Notes: generated by a model from the sequence alone, not told the origin. A DNA stretch of 64,000 bases from Segatella copri (GCF_002224675.1 NZ_NMPZ01000007.1:62001-126000); one strand, 5' to 3'. Shown: positions 17,842 through 28,449, numbered from the stretch's first letter. Numbers and translations are program-made.

Positions 17842-18951
17842 TTACAATTCTGTTTCTTTCAGCTTCTCTGCGTTCTCAGCCACGGTCAAGGCATCAATCA
17901 TATCCTGGATATTACCAGCCAGGAAACCATTGAGGTCGTGGGTGGTGTAACCGATACGGTGGTCGGTAACACGGCCCTGTGGGAAGTTGTAGGTACGAAT
18001 CTTCGCACTACGGTCACCGGTAGAGACGAGGCTCTTGCGGCGGCTGGCGATATCATCTACATACTTCTGATGCTCACGGTCGTGGATGAAGGTATAGAGG
18101 CGGCTCAAGGCACGCTCCTTGTTCTTTGGCTGGTCACGGGTCTCGGTACACTCGATGAGGATTTCCTCTACCTCGCCTGTGTTAGGGTTCTTCCAAGGAT
18201 AGCGGAGACGAACTCCAGACTCCACCTTGTTCACGTTCTGACCACCGGCACCTGAGCTTCGGAAGGTATCCCATTTGATGTCACCCTCGTTGATGTTCAC
18301 CTCAAACTTGTCTGCCTCTGGCAATACAGCCACGGTAGCAGCTGAGGTATGCATACGGCCCTGAGTCTCAGTAGCAGGCACACGCTGAACACGGTGAACA
18401 CCAGACTCGTACTTCAATGTACCGTAAACATCTGTTCCGCTTACAGCGAAGTCGATTTCCTTGTATCCACCCACAGCGCCCTCAGAGACAGATGTCACGC
18501 TGATGGTCCATCCCTTAGACTCGCAATATTTCTTATACATAGAGAAGAGGTCACCGGCGAAGAGGGCAGCCTCGTCGCCACCTGCACCGCCACGGATCTC
18601 CATCTGTACATTTTTGGCATCCTCTGGATCCTTAGGAACCAGGGCTATCTTGATTTCCTCTTCGAGCTTAGGCTGCAGAGCCTCGTTCTCGTTGAGTTCC
18701 TCGCGCGCCATCTCCTTCATTTCAGGGTCGCTTTCGTTGGCGAGGATATCCTTAGCCTCCTTGATGCTGTTCAGACAGTTGATGTATCGCTTGCGTGCGT
18801 CCATGATGTCGCCAAGGTCTTTCCACTCCTTGGTGAGCTTCACGTAGCGTGGCTGGTCGGCGATGACATCAGGGTCGGTAATGAGGGTGCTTACTTCCTC
18901 GTATCGGCTCTCTAAGCCTTCTAGCTTCTGTAATATGTTGTTATTATCCAT
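17842..18951 (-). CDS. prfA: Peptide chain release factor 1
   Basis: RF1 ends translation at UAA and UAG. The 369-residue protein carries the GGQ hydrolysis motif in SSGAGGQNVNKVESGVRLR. The stop-recognition domain (about 110-230, 290-340) includes RVPATETQGRMHTS, in the position of the RF1 P-A-T codon-reading motif. The length is normal, with no programmed frameshift, which is a feature of RF2. It lies 17 bp after purM. Confidence 0.97.
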   Translation of the reverse strand: MDNNNILQKLEGLESRYEEVSTLITDPDVIADQPRYVKLTKEWKDLGDIMDARKRYINCLNSIKEAKDILANESDPEMKEMAREELNENEALQPKLEEEIKIALVPKDPEDAKNVQMEIRGGAGGDEAALFAGDLFSMYKKYCESKGWTISVTSVSEGAVGGYKEIDFAVSGTDVYGTLKYESGVHRVQRVPATETQGRMHTSAATVAVLPEADKFEVNINEGDIKWDTFRSSGAGGQNVNKVESGVRLRYPWKNPNTGEVEEILIECTETRDQPKNKERALSRLYTFIHDREHQKYVDDIASRRKSLVSTGDRSAKIRTYNFPQGRVTDHRIGYTTHDLNGFLAGNIQDMIDALTVAENAEKLKETEL

Positions 18952-18968
18952 TAATTTTAAATTCTTTT

Positions 18969-20135
18969 TTAGTATTCGAATGTTCCGAATTCGCTCTTGA
19001 TGGTCAGGCTGCGCTTGCCTTCCTCGATGTGACCCACAATCTGGGCATCGATGTTGAAGCTCTTGCTGATGGCGATAACCTTCTCGGCTACCTCTGGGCG
19101 AACGTAGATTTCCATACGGTGACCCATGTTGAATACCTGGTACATCTCCTTCCAGTCGGTCTCAGAGCAGTCGTGGATGGCCTTGAAGAGTGGAGGTACT
19201 GGGAACATGTTGTCCTTCACTACCTTGCAGTTCTCGCCTACGAAGTGCAGAACCTTGGTCTGGGCACCGCCTGTGCAGTGAACCATACCGTGAACCTCTG
19301 GGCGAAGCTCATCCAGAATCTTCTTGATTACTGGGGCATAGGTGCGGGTAGGAGAGAGTACCAGTTCGCCTGCGTTGATAGGAGAACCCTCAACCTCATC
19401 GGTCAACTTATACTTACCGCTGTAAACCAACTCATCTGGCACGGCGTGATCGTAGCTCTCAGGATAGTTTTCTGCGAGATACTTGGCGAATACATCGTGG
19501 CGGGCAGAAGTCAAACCGTTGCTACCCATACCGCCGTTGTACTTCTTCTCGTAAGTAGCCTGACCTGTAGAAGAAAGACCTACGATAACATCGCCTGGAC
19601 GGATGTTGGCATTGTCGATGACGTCGCTGCGCTTCATGCGGCAGGTTACGGTAGAGTCAACGATGATGGTGCGTACCAGGTCGCCTACATCGGCAGTCTC
19701 ACCGCCGGTAGGATAGATGCCGATACCCATCTCGCGCATCTCGTGGAGCAGGTCGTCGGTACCGTTGATGATAGCCGAGATAACCTCGCCAGGGATGAGC
19801 ATCTTGTTGCGGCCGATGGTAGAGCTGACGAGGATGTTATCTACGGCACCCACGCAGAGCAGGTCGTCGGTATTCATCACGATAGCATCCTGAGCGATAC
19901 CCTTCCATACAGAGAGGTCGCCAGTCTCCTTCCAGTACATGTAGGCCAAGCTAGACTTGGTACCTGCACCGTCGGCATGCATAATGTTGCAATACTCTGG
20001 GTCACCTCCCAGGATATCAGGGATAATCTTGCAGAAAGCCTGTGGGAAGATACCCTTGTCGATGTTCTTGATAGCGTTGTGAACATCTTCCTTTGCTGCG
20101 CTTACACCGCGCATCATGTATCTATTGTTACTCAT
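18969..20135 (-). CDS. purM: Phosphoribosylformylglycinamidine cyclo-ligase (AIR synthetase)
   Basis: PurM closes the imidazole ring in purine synthesis. The 388-residue protein has the AIRS fold, with ATP and metal residues in IMHADGAGTKSSLAY and GIYPTGGETADVGDLV, and the C-terminal GHIEEGKRSLTIKSEFG. It is slightly longer than the enterobacterial enzyme, as is usual in Bacteroidota. It sits in a compact minus-strand group with prfA and aroE. Confidence 0.94.
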   Translation of the reverse strand: MSNNRYMMRGVSAAKEDVHNAIKNIDKGIFPQAFCKIIPDILGGDPEYCNIMHADGAGTKSSLAYMYWKETGDLSVWKGIAQDAIVMNTDDLLCVGAVDNILVSSTIGRNKMLIPGEVISAIINGTDDLLHEMREMGIGIYPTGGETADVGDLVRTIIVDSTVTCRMKRSDVIDNANIRPGDVIVGLSSTGQATYEKKYNGGMGSNGLTSARHDVFAKYLAENYPESYDHAVPDELVYSGKYKLTDEVEGSPINAGELVLSPTRTYAPVIKKILDELRPEVHGMVHCTGGAQTKVLHFVGENCKVVKDNMFPVPPLFKAIHDCSETDWKEMYQVFNMGHRMEIYVRPEVAEKVIAISKSFNIDAQIVGHIEEGKRSLTIKSEFGTFEY

Positions 20136-20176
20136 ATTCTTATTTTGAACTTTAATCTTTGAACTTTATGATATGC

Positions 20177-20923
20177 TTATTTTTCTTCTTGCCAGAAATC
20201 CCATGATGCAAAAGCTTGCAGCAAGAGCATTTCCAAGCCATTCTTCACTGTGGCTTCGTGCTCTTTTCCCTTCTTCATGAAGAGGGTTTCATCGGGATTG
20301 TAGATGAGGTCGTAGAGTAGTGTATGGGTATCCATCGCCTCGTAAGGCAGTGGAGGGCACTCATCTACATGAGGATACATACCTACAGGAGTACAATTCA
20401 CGATGACATTGTATTCCTTGATGACCTCAGGGGTGATTTTATCGTACTGAATAGTACCAGGACGTTCGTATCGACTCACGAAAACAGTCTCCAGTCCGAG
20501 CGATTTCAAGCCGTAGTTGATGGCTTTGGATGCACCGCCAGTACCGAGAATCAATGCCTTCTTGTGGAAAGACTCGATGAAAGGTTCGATGCTCTGGGTG
20601 AAACCGATGACATCACTGTTGTATCCCTTGAGGATAGTCTCGTCGCCTTTATGCTCCACTTTCACCACGTTGACAGCTCCGATGGCATTTGCCTCGGGGC
20701 TAACCTGATCAAGATAACTGATTACCTTCTCCTTGTAAGGGATGGTTACATTGAGGCCTTTTAACTCCGGATTAGAGTCGAGAATCTCGGTGAGATCTTC
20801 GATAGATGGAATCTCGAAGTTGATATATTGGGCGTCGATGCCCTCGTTCTCAAACTTCTCGTTGAAGTAGCCTTTTGAGAACGAATGTCCTAGGGGATAA
20901 CCTATGAGTCCATACTTGTCCAT
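20177..20923 (-). CDS. aroE: Shikimate dehydrogenase (NADP+)
   Basis: AroE reduces 3-dehydroshikimate in chorismate synthesis. The 248-residue protein begins YGLIGYPLGHSFSKGYFNEK, containing the shikimate-binding Ser pair. The catalytic Lys is in LNVTIPYKEKVI, the NADP loop is ILGTGGASKAI, and the C-terminus is EMLLLQAFASWDFW. The length is slightly short but complete. It is 12 bp from the menG/ubiE gene. Confidence 0.95.
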   Translation of the reverse strand: MDKYGLIGYPLGHSFSKGYFNEKFENEGIDAQYINFEIPSIEDLTEILDSNPELKGLNVTIPYKEKVISYLDQVSPEANAIGAVNVVKVEHKGDETILKGYNSDVIGFTQSIEPFIESFHKKALILGTGGASKAINYGLKSLGLETVFVSRYERPGTIQYDKITPEVIKEYNVIVNCTPVGMYPHVDECPPLPYEAMDTHTLLYDLIYNPDETLFMKKGKEHEATVKNGLEMLLLQAFASWDFWQEEK

Positions 20924-20935
20924 AATATCTTTGTT

Positions 20936-21670
20936 TTATTTTGTTGCGAAATAAAGGGTGCAGATGCCGAAGGTGAGTCTCTTGAACTCAGCCTTTTCGA
21001 ATCCTGCCTTCTTGAATACCTCCATCATCGTTTCTCCCTGTGGGAATGCCTCGATGGTCTTGGTGAGATAGCTGTAGGCACTCTGGTCTTTCGATATCAG
21101 CTTGCCGTAGATAGGCAATACGGTATGCGAATAGATGTGGAACAGCTGCTTCATCGGGAAGCTAACTGGAGTGGTGAGTTCCACGATGCAGAGATGTCCT
21201 CCCTTCTTCAGTACTCGGCACATTTCGCGCAGTCCCTGGTCCAGGTTCTGGAAGTTGCGGATGCCGAAGGCGGCTGTTACCGCATCAAAGGTGTTGTCTT
21301 CGTATGAGAGGTGAAGGCAGTCTTCCTTGTCGAAGCGGATTACCTGGTCCAGTCCCAACTGCTTCACTTTCTGTCTTCCTATCTCCATCATTCCCTGCGA
21401 GATATCTGCTCCCACGAGTTTGTCGGGATGCAGCATCTGTGCAGCAAGGATGGCGAAGTCGCCGGTACCTGTGGCGATGTCGAGCATTTTCTTTGGAGAG
21501 AAGGGCGCAAGCCGCTTGATTGCCTTCTTGCGCCATCCCTTATCGATATCCCACGAGAGTCGGTGGTTCAGGGTATCGTAGGTAGGGGCGATGTTATCAA
21601 ACATCTCCTCTACCAACTTTCCCTTTTCTCCTGTGCCCTCGTAGGGCTTAATCTGTTCTTGTTTATACAT
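20936..21670 (-). CDS. ubiE/menG: Demethylmenaquinone methyltransferase
   Basis: The 244-residue SAM-dependent methyltransferase has motif [16 protein letters not shown] and the UbiE signatures [17 protein letters not shown] and [17 protein letters not shown]. Bacteroidota use menaquinone, so the MenG reaction (last step of menaquinone synthesis) is the expected role. It lies between purC and aroE, with a 48-bp gap to purC. Confidence 0.95.
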   Translation of the reverse strand: MYKQEQIKPYEGTGEKGKLVEEMFDNIAPTYDTLNHRLSWDIDKGWRKKAIKRLAPFSPKKMLDIATGTGDFAILAAQMLHPDKLVGADISQGMMEIGRQKVKQLGLDQVIRFDKEDCLHLSYEDNTFDAVTAAFGIRNFQNLDQGLREMCRVLKKGGHLCIVELTTPVSFPMKQLFHIYSHTVLPIYGKLISKDQSAYSYLTKTIEAFPQGETMMEVFKKAGFEKAEFKRLTFGICTLYFATK

Positions 21671-21718
21671 TATTTATATATTACTTACTTTTGTCGAGCA
21701 ATATACCTTATCTATATA

Positions 21719-22669
21719 TTACTTGTGTGCAGCAAGCCACTCGCTTACGTTCTTCTCGATGCGGGCAGCGATGTCGCCTTCCTCGGCAGCCTTGTCGAAC
21801 TTCTCGCCTGTGATGTGCTCGTACAGCTCGATGTAGCGGTCGGATACGCTCTCTGCATACTCGTCAGTAATCTCTGGCATAGTCTGACCAGGCTGGTTCA
21901 TGAAGTTGTGCTCGATGAGCCACTGGCGAACGAACTCCTTAGAAAGCTGGCGCTGAGGCTCACCCTTCTTAAACTTCTCCTCGTAACCATCAGCGTAGAA
22001 GTAGCGGCTAGAGTCTGGAGTATGGATCTCGTCGATGAGATAAACCTTGCCGTCGCGCTTACCGAACTCGTACTTGGTATCAACGAGAATCAATCCCTGC
22101 TTGGCAGCGATTTCCTGACCACGGGCGAAGATGCGGCGTGTATAGTCCTCCATTACAGCGTAATCCTCTGCACTAACAATACCCTGGGCGATGATCTCTT
22201 CCTTAGAGATGTTCATATCGTGACCCTCGTCAGCCTTTGTAGTAGGGGTGATGATAGGCTCTGGGAAACGCTCGTTCTCGCGCATTCCGTCAGGCAACTT
22301 CACACCGCAGATCTCGCGGCATCCCTTCTGATAGTCACGCCATGCACTACCGGTGAGGATAGAACGGATGATCATCTCCACGCGGAAACCTTCGCACTTC
22401 AAACCTACTGTAACCATTGGGTCTGGAGTAGCCAACTTCCAGTTTGGACAGATATCTGTAGTTGTGTCCAGGAACTTAGCTGCAATCTGATTGAGCACCT
22501 GACCCTTGAATGGAATACCCTTTGGCAGAACAACATCGAATGCTGAGATTCTGTCGGTAGCGACCATCACGAGGATGTCGTCGTTAATGTCATACACATC
22601 ACGTACTTTACCGTGGTAAACACTCTTCTGTCCATCGAAATGGAAATCTGTTTTTGTTAATGCTTTCAT
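21719..22669 (-). CDS. purC: SAICAR synthetase
   Basis: PurC joins CAIR and aspartate in purine synthesis. The 316-residue protein begins [20 protein letters not shown] and has [22 protein letters not shown], the substrate site [10 protein letters not shown], and [13 protein letters not shown]. The ATG at 22669 is used. An upstream extension to 22732 would overlap the end of phoH and lacks family similarity. It follows phoH by 16 bp. Confidence 0.96.
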   Translation of the reverse strand: MKALTKTDFHFDGQKSVYHGKVRDVYDINDDILVMVATDRISAFDVVLPKGIPFKGQVLNQIAAKFLDTTTDICPNWKLATPDPMVTVGLKCEGFRVEMIIRSILTGSAWRDYQKGCREICGVKLPDGMRENERFPEPIITPTTKADEGHDMNISKEEIIAQGIVSAEDYAVMEDYTRRIFARGQEIAAKQGLILVDTKYEFGKRDGKVYLIDEIHTPDSSRYFYADGYEEKFKKGEPQRQLSKEFVRQWLIEHNFMNQPGQTMPEITDEYAESVSDRYIELYEHITGEKFDKAAEEGDIAARIEKNVSEWLAAHK

Positions 22670-22685
22670 TTTATTTAATTTATAA

Positions 22686-23657
22686 TTAATTTGTTTTTTG
22701 AGCTTCCCGTGCTTCCGCTCTCTCCTTGTCATACTTGTCGTATGCGTTGACGATGCGGGTTACGAGCTTGTGTCGCACAATATCCTTCTGCCCCAGTTTC
22801 ACGACTCCGATTCCTTCTACTCCTTCCAGAATCTTGAGCGCCTCTTTCAGTCCGCTTCGCTGTTCGCGAGGCAAGTCTATCTGTGTCAGGTCGCCTGTAA
22901 TGATCATCTTGGTGTTCATACCCATACGGGTGAGGAACATTCTGATTTGCTGTGAGGTTGTATTCTGCGCCTCGTCGAGGATGACGACGGCGTCGCTGAG
23001 GGTGCGTCCACGCATGAAGGCGAGTGGCGCAATCTGGATAATGTGCTTTTCCATCATGTCTTGCAACTTGACGGCAGGAATCATATCTTCCAACGCATCA
23101 TAGAGCGGTTGCAGGTAAGGGTCTATCTTATCTTTCATGTCGCCCGGCAGGAATCCGAGCTTTTCGCCTGCTTCTACGGCAGGTCTTGAGAGGATGATCT
23201 TCTTGATAGCCTTCTCCTTGAGGGCTTTCACGGCAAGGGCGATGCTGAGGTAGGTCTTACCGGTTCCGGCAGGACCCACAGCAAATATCATATCGTTCTT
23301 TTCGTAAGCCTCGATGAGCTGCTGCTGGTTCTCGCTGCGGCTCTTGATAGGTCGGCCGCTGATGCTATATACCAGCACGCCTTTCACGGAGTCTGCTTTG
23401 GTCTGTTTGCCTTTCACAATATCAAGGATATCCTCTTCATTGAGCATGTTGTATTTAGCTAAGTGCTTGCGCATCAGCTCAATGTCTTCTTCTGCTTTCG
23501 CCATCTCCTCCTCGTCGCCGAGCACACGAATCACGTTGTCGCGTGCAACGATACGCAACTTAGGATACAGTGACTTAATCATCTGTAGGTTACCATTTCC
23601 TACGCCATAGAACATCACTGGATCTATATCTTCGAGTATAATATGTTTCTCTATCAA
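22686..23657 (-). CDS. phoH: PhoH family ATPase
   Basis: The 323-residue P-loop ATPase has Walker A GPAGTGKT at about 128-135 and Walker [10 protein letters not shown]. The N-terminal half resembles an RNA-binding KH-like region ([19 protein letters not shown]). PhoH proteins are thought to act in RNA metabolism. The start appears to be TTG at 23657: the frame from there gives the conserved [19 protein letters not shown] opening and there is no ATG close by. A promoter lies about 60 bp upstream. Confidence 0.92.
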   Translation of the reverse strand: MIEKHIILEDIDPVMFYGVGNGNLQMIKSLYPKLRIVARDNVIRVLGDEEEMAKAEEDIELMRKHLAKYNMLNEEDILDIVKGKQTKADSVKGVLVYSISGRPIKSRSENQQQLIEAYEKNDMIFAVGPAGTGKTYLSIALAVKALKEKAIKKIILSRPAVEAGEKLGFLPGDMKDKIDPYLQPLYDALEDMIPAVKLQDMMEKHIIQIAPLAFMRGRTLSDAVVILDEAQNTTSQQIRMFLTRMGMNTKMIITGDLTQIDLPREQRSGLKEALKILEGVEGIGVVKLGQKDIVRHKLVTRIVNAYDKYDKERAEAREAQKTN

Positions 23658-23718
23658 AATATTTATATTTCTTATTGGTTTGCAACCTTAATGTTCTAAA
23701 TAATGTTATATAACGCTG

Positions 23719-23749
23719 CAAAATTACTACTTTTCTGTGAATTGAGCAA
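23719..23749 (-). promoter_or_regulatory. Promoter for phoH and downstream genes
   Basis: On the minus strand, TTG at 23749-23747, a 20-bp spacer and TAATTTTG at 23726-23719 match the Bacteroidota consensus. Confidence 0.7.
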
Positions 23750-23768
23750 ATATTTCAATACTTTTTGT

Positions 23769-23776
23769 TACCTTTG
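23769..23776 (+). promoter_or_regulatory. -7 box for the DUF5715-like gene
   Basis: TACCTTTG lies 17 bp before the ATG at 23793. A TTG occurs at 23742-23744, but its 24-bp spacing is long. The box shows that translation starts at 23793, not at the in-frame ATG at 23703. Confidence 0.6.
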
Positions 23777-23792
23777 CAGGAAATTTTTAGTT

Positions 23793-24683
23793 ATGAAGAT
23801 TAGTAAGAATAGATATTTGCAAGGTTTTTTGGTTGTCGTGCTGTTGCTGGCACTGGTCCGTGTTATTTTTCCGAGTGTGGCTGAGCCTAGGTTGACGGCT
23901 CATTCTGATGGAAAAGACAGTACGGCAATCGATTCATTGAGAGAAGATTTAATGGCTTCGGCTGGTGCTCAGGATGCCATTTCCGGTGAGGCTTCTGATG
24001 CTTCTTCTGCTGAAACAGTGGCTGATGAATTGAAGAAGGATGAACTGTCGGTAACTCCTGATACAGCCTCTGATGGCAGTTTTTCGATATTTTTCGATAA
24101 GAATGGCAAGGAGGTGAAGCATCGCATTTTCTCGGTGCCTCATTTCGGAAATACCTTCCCTGATCAGCAGGATGTACAGATTGTGGCTGCCGGCAAGCAT
24201 GGTGTGGCTCCGGTTCAGAACCGTGAGGAGGCTGAGCATAGCAAGGGTAAACTGGTGTATGTGGGCAGCAATCCGTTCTTTTATGTGGATAAGCTGAACA
24301 ACAGTATTCCTTATCTGGTGCCTAGGGCTTCGGTATTGTTGCAGGATATCGGTAGGGCGTATTTTGATTCGCTGCAGATCAAGGGCATTCCTTTGCATAA
24401 GATCATCGTTACCAGTATCTTGCGTACCAAGGATGATGTGTCGAAACTGAGAACCCGAAACGGCAATGCTACCGAGAATTCGTGCCATCTCTATGGTACT
24501 ACCTTCGATGTCTGCTACAACCGGTATAAGCAGATTCAGACGGAGAAGCAACCTCGCCGTCAGGTGCAGAATGATACCCTGAAGTGGGTTTTCAGCGAGG
24601 TGTTGAGGGATTTCCGTGAGAAGAACCGCTGTTATATCAAATACGAGGTGCACCAGGGTTGCTTCCATATCACCGTAAGATAA
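23793..24683 (+). CDS. DUF5715-like exported protein with an M15-type peptidase motif
   Basis: The 296-residue protein has an N-terminal anchor or signal (LQGFLVVVLLLALVRVIF), a low-complexity region rich in Ser, Ala and Asp to about residue 100, then a conserved domain to the end. The domain has SILRTKDDVSKL, then SCHLYGTTFDVCY, matching the S-x-H-x-x-G-x-x-x-D metal site of M15/DUF882 murein peptidases, and ends YEVHQGCFHITVR, which could supply the last histidine. I recognise it as DUF5715-like from memory. A periplasmic cell-wall peptidase role is inference. It is divergent from phoH and ends at a strong terminator. Confidence 0.75.
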   Translation: MKISKNRYLQGFLVVVLLLALVRVIFPSVAEPRLTAHSDGKDSTAIDSLREDLMASAGAQDAISGEASDASSAETVADELKKDELSVTPDTASDGSFSIFFDKNGKEVKHRIFSVPHFGNTFPDQQDVQIVAAGKHGVAPVQNREEAEHSKGKLVYVGSNPFFYVDKLNNSIPYLVPRASVLLQDIGRAYFDSLQIKGIPLHKIIVTSILRTKDDVSKLRTRNGNATENSCHLYGTTFDVCYNRYKQIQTEKQPRRQVQNDTLKWVFSEVLRDFREKNRCYIKYEVHQGCFHITVR

Positions 24684-24728
24684 GGTTATTACCATAAGAT
24701 TAATCTTTTATGGCAAAAAAACAAAAAA

Positions 24729-24758
24729 GCTAGCAGATTTTTCCTGCTAGCTTTTTTT
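24729..24758. terminator. Bidirectional terminator
   Basis: GCTAGCAG (24729-24736) pairs with CTGCTAGC (24744-24751). It is flanked by an A run before and a T run after, so it works for the plus-strand gene and the converging antiporter gene. Confidence 0.9.
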
Positions 24759-24769
24759 CGTTCTTTTAT

Positions 24770-27031
24770 TTAGCTCTTTTCCTGAATCTTCTGCAGGTCG
24801 GCTTCTTCGCCTACCAGCCAGATGATATCGCCCTTTTCGAAAATGCGGGAAGGGAGAATGTGGGTAAGGTTCTCCTGACCCTCTTCCAATCCTACAACCA
24901 TACAGTTGTACTTGTTGCGGATTCCGCTCTCTTCCAGCGTCTTTCCCAGAAATTCGCTGCCGCCGCTGATGATGAGCTGGCGGAGCTTCATCTCCCGCTT
25001 CTCTATCTCCAGATCTTCCGGGGCTAGTTCGGTGGTGAGCGCCTGGGCAAACTTGTGTACCTGGTCGTCGTTACCGATGATCTGAAGCTTGTCGCCAGGG
25101 AATATCACGGTGTCGCCATTCGGGATGTTCAGGCGCTGCGACCCCCTTCGGATGCTGCTCATATCGATGCCGAAACGCTGGCGGAGGTGCAGTTCCTTCA
25201 GTGATTTGCCACACCAGATGCTGTCTTCCGGTACCTCTATTTCACTGATATGGATATCTCTATCCAGTAGATGACCCTCGTAGAGCGGGCGCTTTTCGCC
25301 GTTCACCTGTGCAGCAATATCGCGCGAACGCAGGTTGTGCAGGAAGAGGCGCTCCATCACGATGCTTCGTTTCTTGATGCGGCGCGAACCCAACATCAGC
25401 AGTACAATCACGGCTCCGATGCATACCATCAGCGCATTGGTGAATCGGGACAGATAGTTGATGATATAGAAGATGAAGCCCAGGGCAATGACGTATCTCA
25501 CGAATATCGTGAAGAGCAGCGGAATGCGGTTGATGCTGCTCTCCACCCACAGTCGCTTCCATTCCGGGCTGTGATTCTTCTTCATCACGATGGCTCGCAG
25601 GAAAGGCGAGATGAGTACGATGGTGAGCAGACCCGTGATGGCGTTAGCGTACCAGTGAAGATTCCAGCCTGGTAGCATATTGCGCATCAGAGGCAAGACG
25701 AAGGTGAACATCATCGCTATCGCCGCAGCCGAAAGAATGGAGTATGCCACGGTATTGATGACCATCTGGCGGATCAGTGATTTCCACTTACTCTGCTGTT
25801 GGGTAGAGGGGCGGCTCATCGCAAAATGGTTCAGGATATTGATGAATTTGCTAGGCAGATGCTTCTCCATCAGCTGATAGGAAGGCTGCGCCAGTCGAAT
25901 CATGTAAGGGGTGAGGAAGGTGGTGATGACTGAAACTGCCACCACTACCGGATAGAGGAAGTTGCTGATAACTCCCAGCGACAATCCCAGTGAGGCGATG
26001 ATGAAGGAGAACTCGCCAATCTGCGCCATCGAGAATCCGCAGCGCATCGCCGACTTCAATGATTCGCCGCCCAGCATGAATCCGAAGGTTCCCAATGTTG
26101 CCTGTCCTATCAGAATGGCTGCCACGAGCGCAAGGATAGGAACGGCATATTCTACCAGAATGTTGGGATCTACCAGCATACCTACCGATACGAAGAAGAT
26201 GGCTCCGAAAAGATTCTTTACCGGTTCTACCAGCTTGATAATCTTCTCAGCCTCAATGGTTTCCGCCAGGATGCTACCCATAACGAAGGCTCCGAAAGCG
26301 CTTGAAAAACCAACCTTGGTAGATAATACCGCCATGCCGCAGCACAGTCCCAGGGAAACGATGAGCAGGGTTTCGCCATTGATGAACTTCCTGACTGAGC
26401 GCAGGAAGAGCGGGATGGCAAAAATGCCCACGATAAACCATAATACCAGGAAGAAGCCAATCCTCAGTACCGATGTAAACATCTGTTCGCCATCCGGATT
26501 GTTGCCTCCGGCGATGGCGGAAAGCATCACCATCATCACGATGGCGAGGATGTCTTCCAGAATGAGCACGCTCATCACCATGGAGGCAAACTTCTGCTGC
26601 CGCAGTCCCATATCGTCGAAAGCCTTATATATAATGGTGGTGGAACTCATGGCGAGCATACCACCCAGGAAGATGCAGTCCATCCTGCCCCAGCCGAAGC
26701 TGTGACCCACGCTGATGCCCAGCATCATCATGGAAAAGACGATGACGATGCAGGCGATGATGGGCGAGGCTCCCATCTTCACGATTTTCTTGAAGGAGAA
26801 ATCGAGACCGAGGGAGAAGAGGGTGAAGATGACACCGATGTCTGCCCAGGTCTGGATATCCGTCTCGTCCATCACCGACATGGTATATGGCATGTGGGGC
26901 GACACGAGGAAGCCCGCCACGATGTAACCCAGCACCAGGGGCTGCTTGAGCCGCTTGAAGATGAGGGTAACAATGCCAGCCACCATCAGGATGAGGGCGA
27001 GGTCTTTTACTAAATAGGGAATTTCTGCCAT
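24770..27031 (-). CDS. Kef-type cation:proton antiporter (CPA2) with two TrkA-C domains
   Basis: The 753-residue inner-membrane protein has a CPA2 exchanger domain of about 12 helices (residues 5-395, e.g. VIFTLFSLGLDFSFKKIVKM and AMSSTTIIYKAFDDMGL). A second membrane block with several helices follows to about 545, then two cytosolic RCK_C/TrkA-C domains: EVPEDSIWCGKSLKELHL with FPGDKLQIIGNDD, and GGSEFLGKTLEESGIRNKY with EKGDIIWLVGEE. The Rossmann TrkA-N domain of classical KefB/C is absent. K+ or Na+ efflux in exchange for protons is expected. It is single, with its own ATG at 27031. Confidence 0.92.
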   Translation of the reverse strand: MAEIPYLVKDLALILMVAGIVTLIFKRLKQPLVLGYIVAGFLVSPHMPYTMSVMDETDIQTWADIGVIFTLFSLGLDFSFKKIVKMGASPIIACIVIVFSMMMLGISVGHSFGWGRMDCIFLGGMLAMSSTTIIYKAFDDMGLRQQKFASMVMSVLILEDILAIVMMVMLSAIAGGNNPDGEQMFTSVLRIGFFLVLWFIVGIFAIPLFLRSVRKFINGETLLIVSLGLCCGMAVLSTKVGFSSAFGAFVMGSILAETIEAEKIIKLVEPVKNLFGAIFFVSVGMLVDPNILVEYAVPILALVAAILIGQATLGTFGFMLGGESLKSAMRCGFSMAQIGEFSFIIASLGLSLGVISNFLYPVVVAVSVITTFLTPYMIRLAQPSYQLMEKHLPSKFINILNHFAMSRPSTQQQSKWKSLIRQMVINTVAYSILSAAAIAMMFTFVLPLMRNMLPGWNLHWYANAITGLLTIVLISPFLRAIVMKKNHSPEWKRLWVESSINRIPLLFTIFVRYVIALGFIFYIINYLSRFTNALMVCIGAVIVLLMLGSRRIKKRSIVMERLFLHNLRSRDIAAQVNGEKRPLYEGHLLDRDIHISEIEVPEDSIWCGKSLKELHLRQRFGIDMSSIRRGSQRLNIPNGDTVIFPGDKLQIIGNDDQVHKFAQALTTELAPEDLEIEKREMKLRQLIISGGSEFLGKTLEESGIRNKYNCMVVGLEEGQENLTHILPSRIFEKGDIIWLVGEEADLQKIQEKS

Positions 27032-27085
27032 ATTTTTCTGTTTATGAAAATGATAATCTCTCTAAAAAATAGTCAGTTTATGAAA

Positions 27086-27118
27086 ATGGGGAATTTAGAT
27101 TTCTCCTAAATTCCCCAT
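27086..27118 (-). terminator. Terminator of pepT
   Basis: A 12-bp perfect stem (27086-27097 with 27107-27118) begins 6 bp beyond the pepT stop and is followed on the minus strand by TTTTC. Confidence 0.75.
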
Positions 27119-27123
27119 ATATA

Positions 27124-28347
27124 TTAGTCGTTATACTCTTCTGTGATTTCCGCAATCTTCACGATGGTATCCACTACCTTCTGCATCACCTGTACGCTCA
27201 CGAATTCGTGAGGACCATGGAAGTTGACGCCACCGGCAAAGATGTTTGGACAAGGAAGACCCTTGAAGCTGAGCTGCGCACCATCTGTGCCGCCACGGAT
27301 AGGCTCTACGCGAGGTGGAACGCCACTCTCCTGCATGGCACGGAGCACGATGTCGATGACATGCATGTTTGGATCAATCTTCTCCTTCATGTTGTAGTAC
27401 TGGTCGTAGATTTCTGCCGTAACAGTTCCCTCGCCGTACTTCTCGTTCATCTTCTTGACGCAGTCTTCGATGAAATCCTTGCGAGCCTCAAACTTCTGTC
27501 GGTCGTGGTCGCGGATGATGTAGCTGAGCTTGGCTTCCTCGCAGCGGCTTTCGATGCCGAGCAGGTGGTAGAAGCCCTGGTAACCTTCGGTCTGTTCAGG
27601 AGTTTCTGTCTCAGGAATCATGTTCTGGAATTCCACAGCCAGTCGGCTTGCGTTGATCATCTTGCCCTTGGCATAGCCTGTATGCACGCTCACGCCCTTG
27701 ATGTGGATCTTGGCAGCAGCAGCATTGAAGTTCTCGTATTCCAGGTCGCCCAGGTCGCCGCCGTCGATAGTGTAAGCCCAGTCGCAGCCGAACTTCTCTA
27801 CATCGAAGTGATGGGCGCCCATGCCGATTTCCTCGTCTGGATTGAAGCCCACGCGGATGTCTCCGTGCTTGATTTCCTTATGGTCGCGGAGGTAGCACAT
27901 TGCCTGTACGATTTCAGCGATGCCCGCCTTGTCGTCTGCACCGAGCAGAGTAGTTCCATCAGTTACGATGATGTCCTCGCCCTTGTGCGCCTTGAGTTCT
28001 GGGAATTTTTCTACGCTGGAGATGATGCCCGGACTGAGTTCGATATCCTCGCCGTCATAATTCTTGATGACGCGTGCCTTGATGTCTTTTCCGCTGGCAT
28101 CAGGACTGGTGTCCATGTGAGAGATGAAGCCGATGGTAGGAGTCTTTTTCTTGGTATTGCCCTTCAGGGTGGCGTAGATGTAGCCCATATCGTCCATCTC
28201 TACGTCGCTCAGACCTTCTTCCTCCAGTTCGTGCTTCAGGTACTTGGCAAAATCCAACTGTTTTGCCGTGCTTGGCACACTTTCTGAGTCTTCACTCGAC
28301 TGTGTGTCGAATTTTGTATAGTTAATGAAACGTTCTACTAAATCCAT
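27124..28347 (-). CDS. pepT: Peptidase T (tripeptide aminopeptidase)
   Basis: The 407-residue M20-family zinc peptidase releases N-terminal residues from tripeptides. The metal ligands lie in [40 protein letters not shown] and a late [31 protein letters not shown] opens the dimerisation lid. The length is standard. It lies 28 bp after tRNA-Arg in the same direction, and the nearest promoter is upstream of the tRNA. Confidence 0.97.
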   Translation of the reverse strand: MDLVERFINYTKFDTQSSEDSESVPSTAKQLDFAKYLKHELEEEGLSDVEMDDMGYIYATLKGNTKKKTPTIGFISHMDTSPDASGKDIKARVIKNYDGEDIELSPGIISSVEKFPELKAHKGEDIIVTDGTTLLGADDKAGIAEIVQAMCYLRDHKEIKHGDIRVGFNPDEEIGMGAHHFDVEKFGCDWAYTIDGGDLGDLEYENFNAAAAKIHIKGVSVHTGYAKGKMINASRLAVEFQNMIPETETPEQTEGYQGFYHLLGIESRCEEAKLSYIIRDHDRQKFEARKDFIEDCVKKMNEKYGEGTVTAEIYDQYYNMKEKIDPNMHVIDIVLRAMQESGVPPRVEPIRGGTDGAQLSFKGLPCPNIFAGGVNFHGPHEFVSVQVMQKVVDTIVKIAEITEEYND

Positions 28348-28375
28348 GTTCTTAAATTAAATTTTAATGTAGTAG

Positions 28376-28449
28376 TGATCTCGGTGGGACTCAAACCCAC
28401 GACCTTCAGAACCGGAATCTGACGCTCTATTCAACTAAGCTACGAGACC
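28376..28449 (-). tRNA. tRNA-Arg (anticodon CCG)
   Basis: The 74-nt cloverleaf has acceptor GGTCTCG pairing with CGAGATC, anticodon loop TTCCGGT giving anticodon CCG, and a T-arm GTGGGTTTGAGTCCCAC. The discriminator is A and the CCA end is not encoded. It reads CGG codons. Confidence 0.95.
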
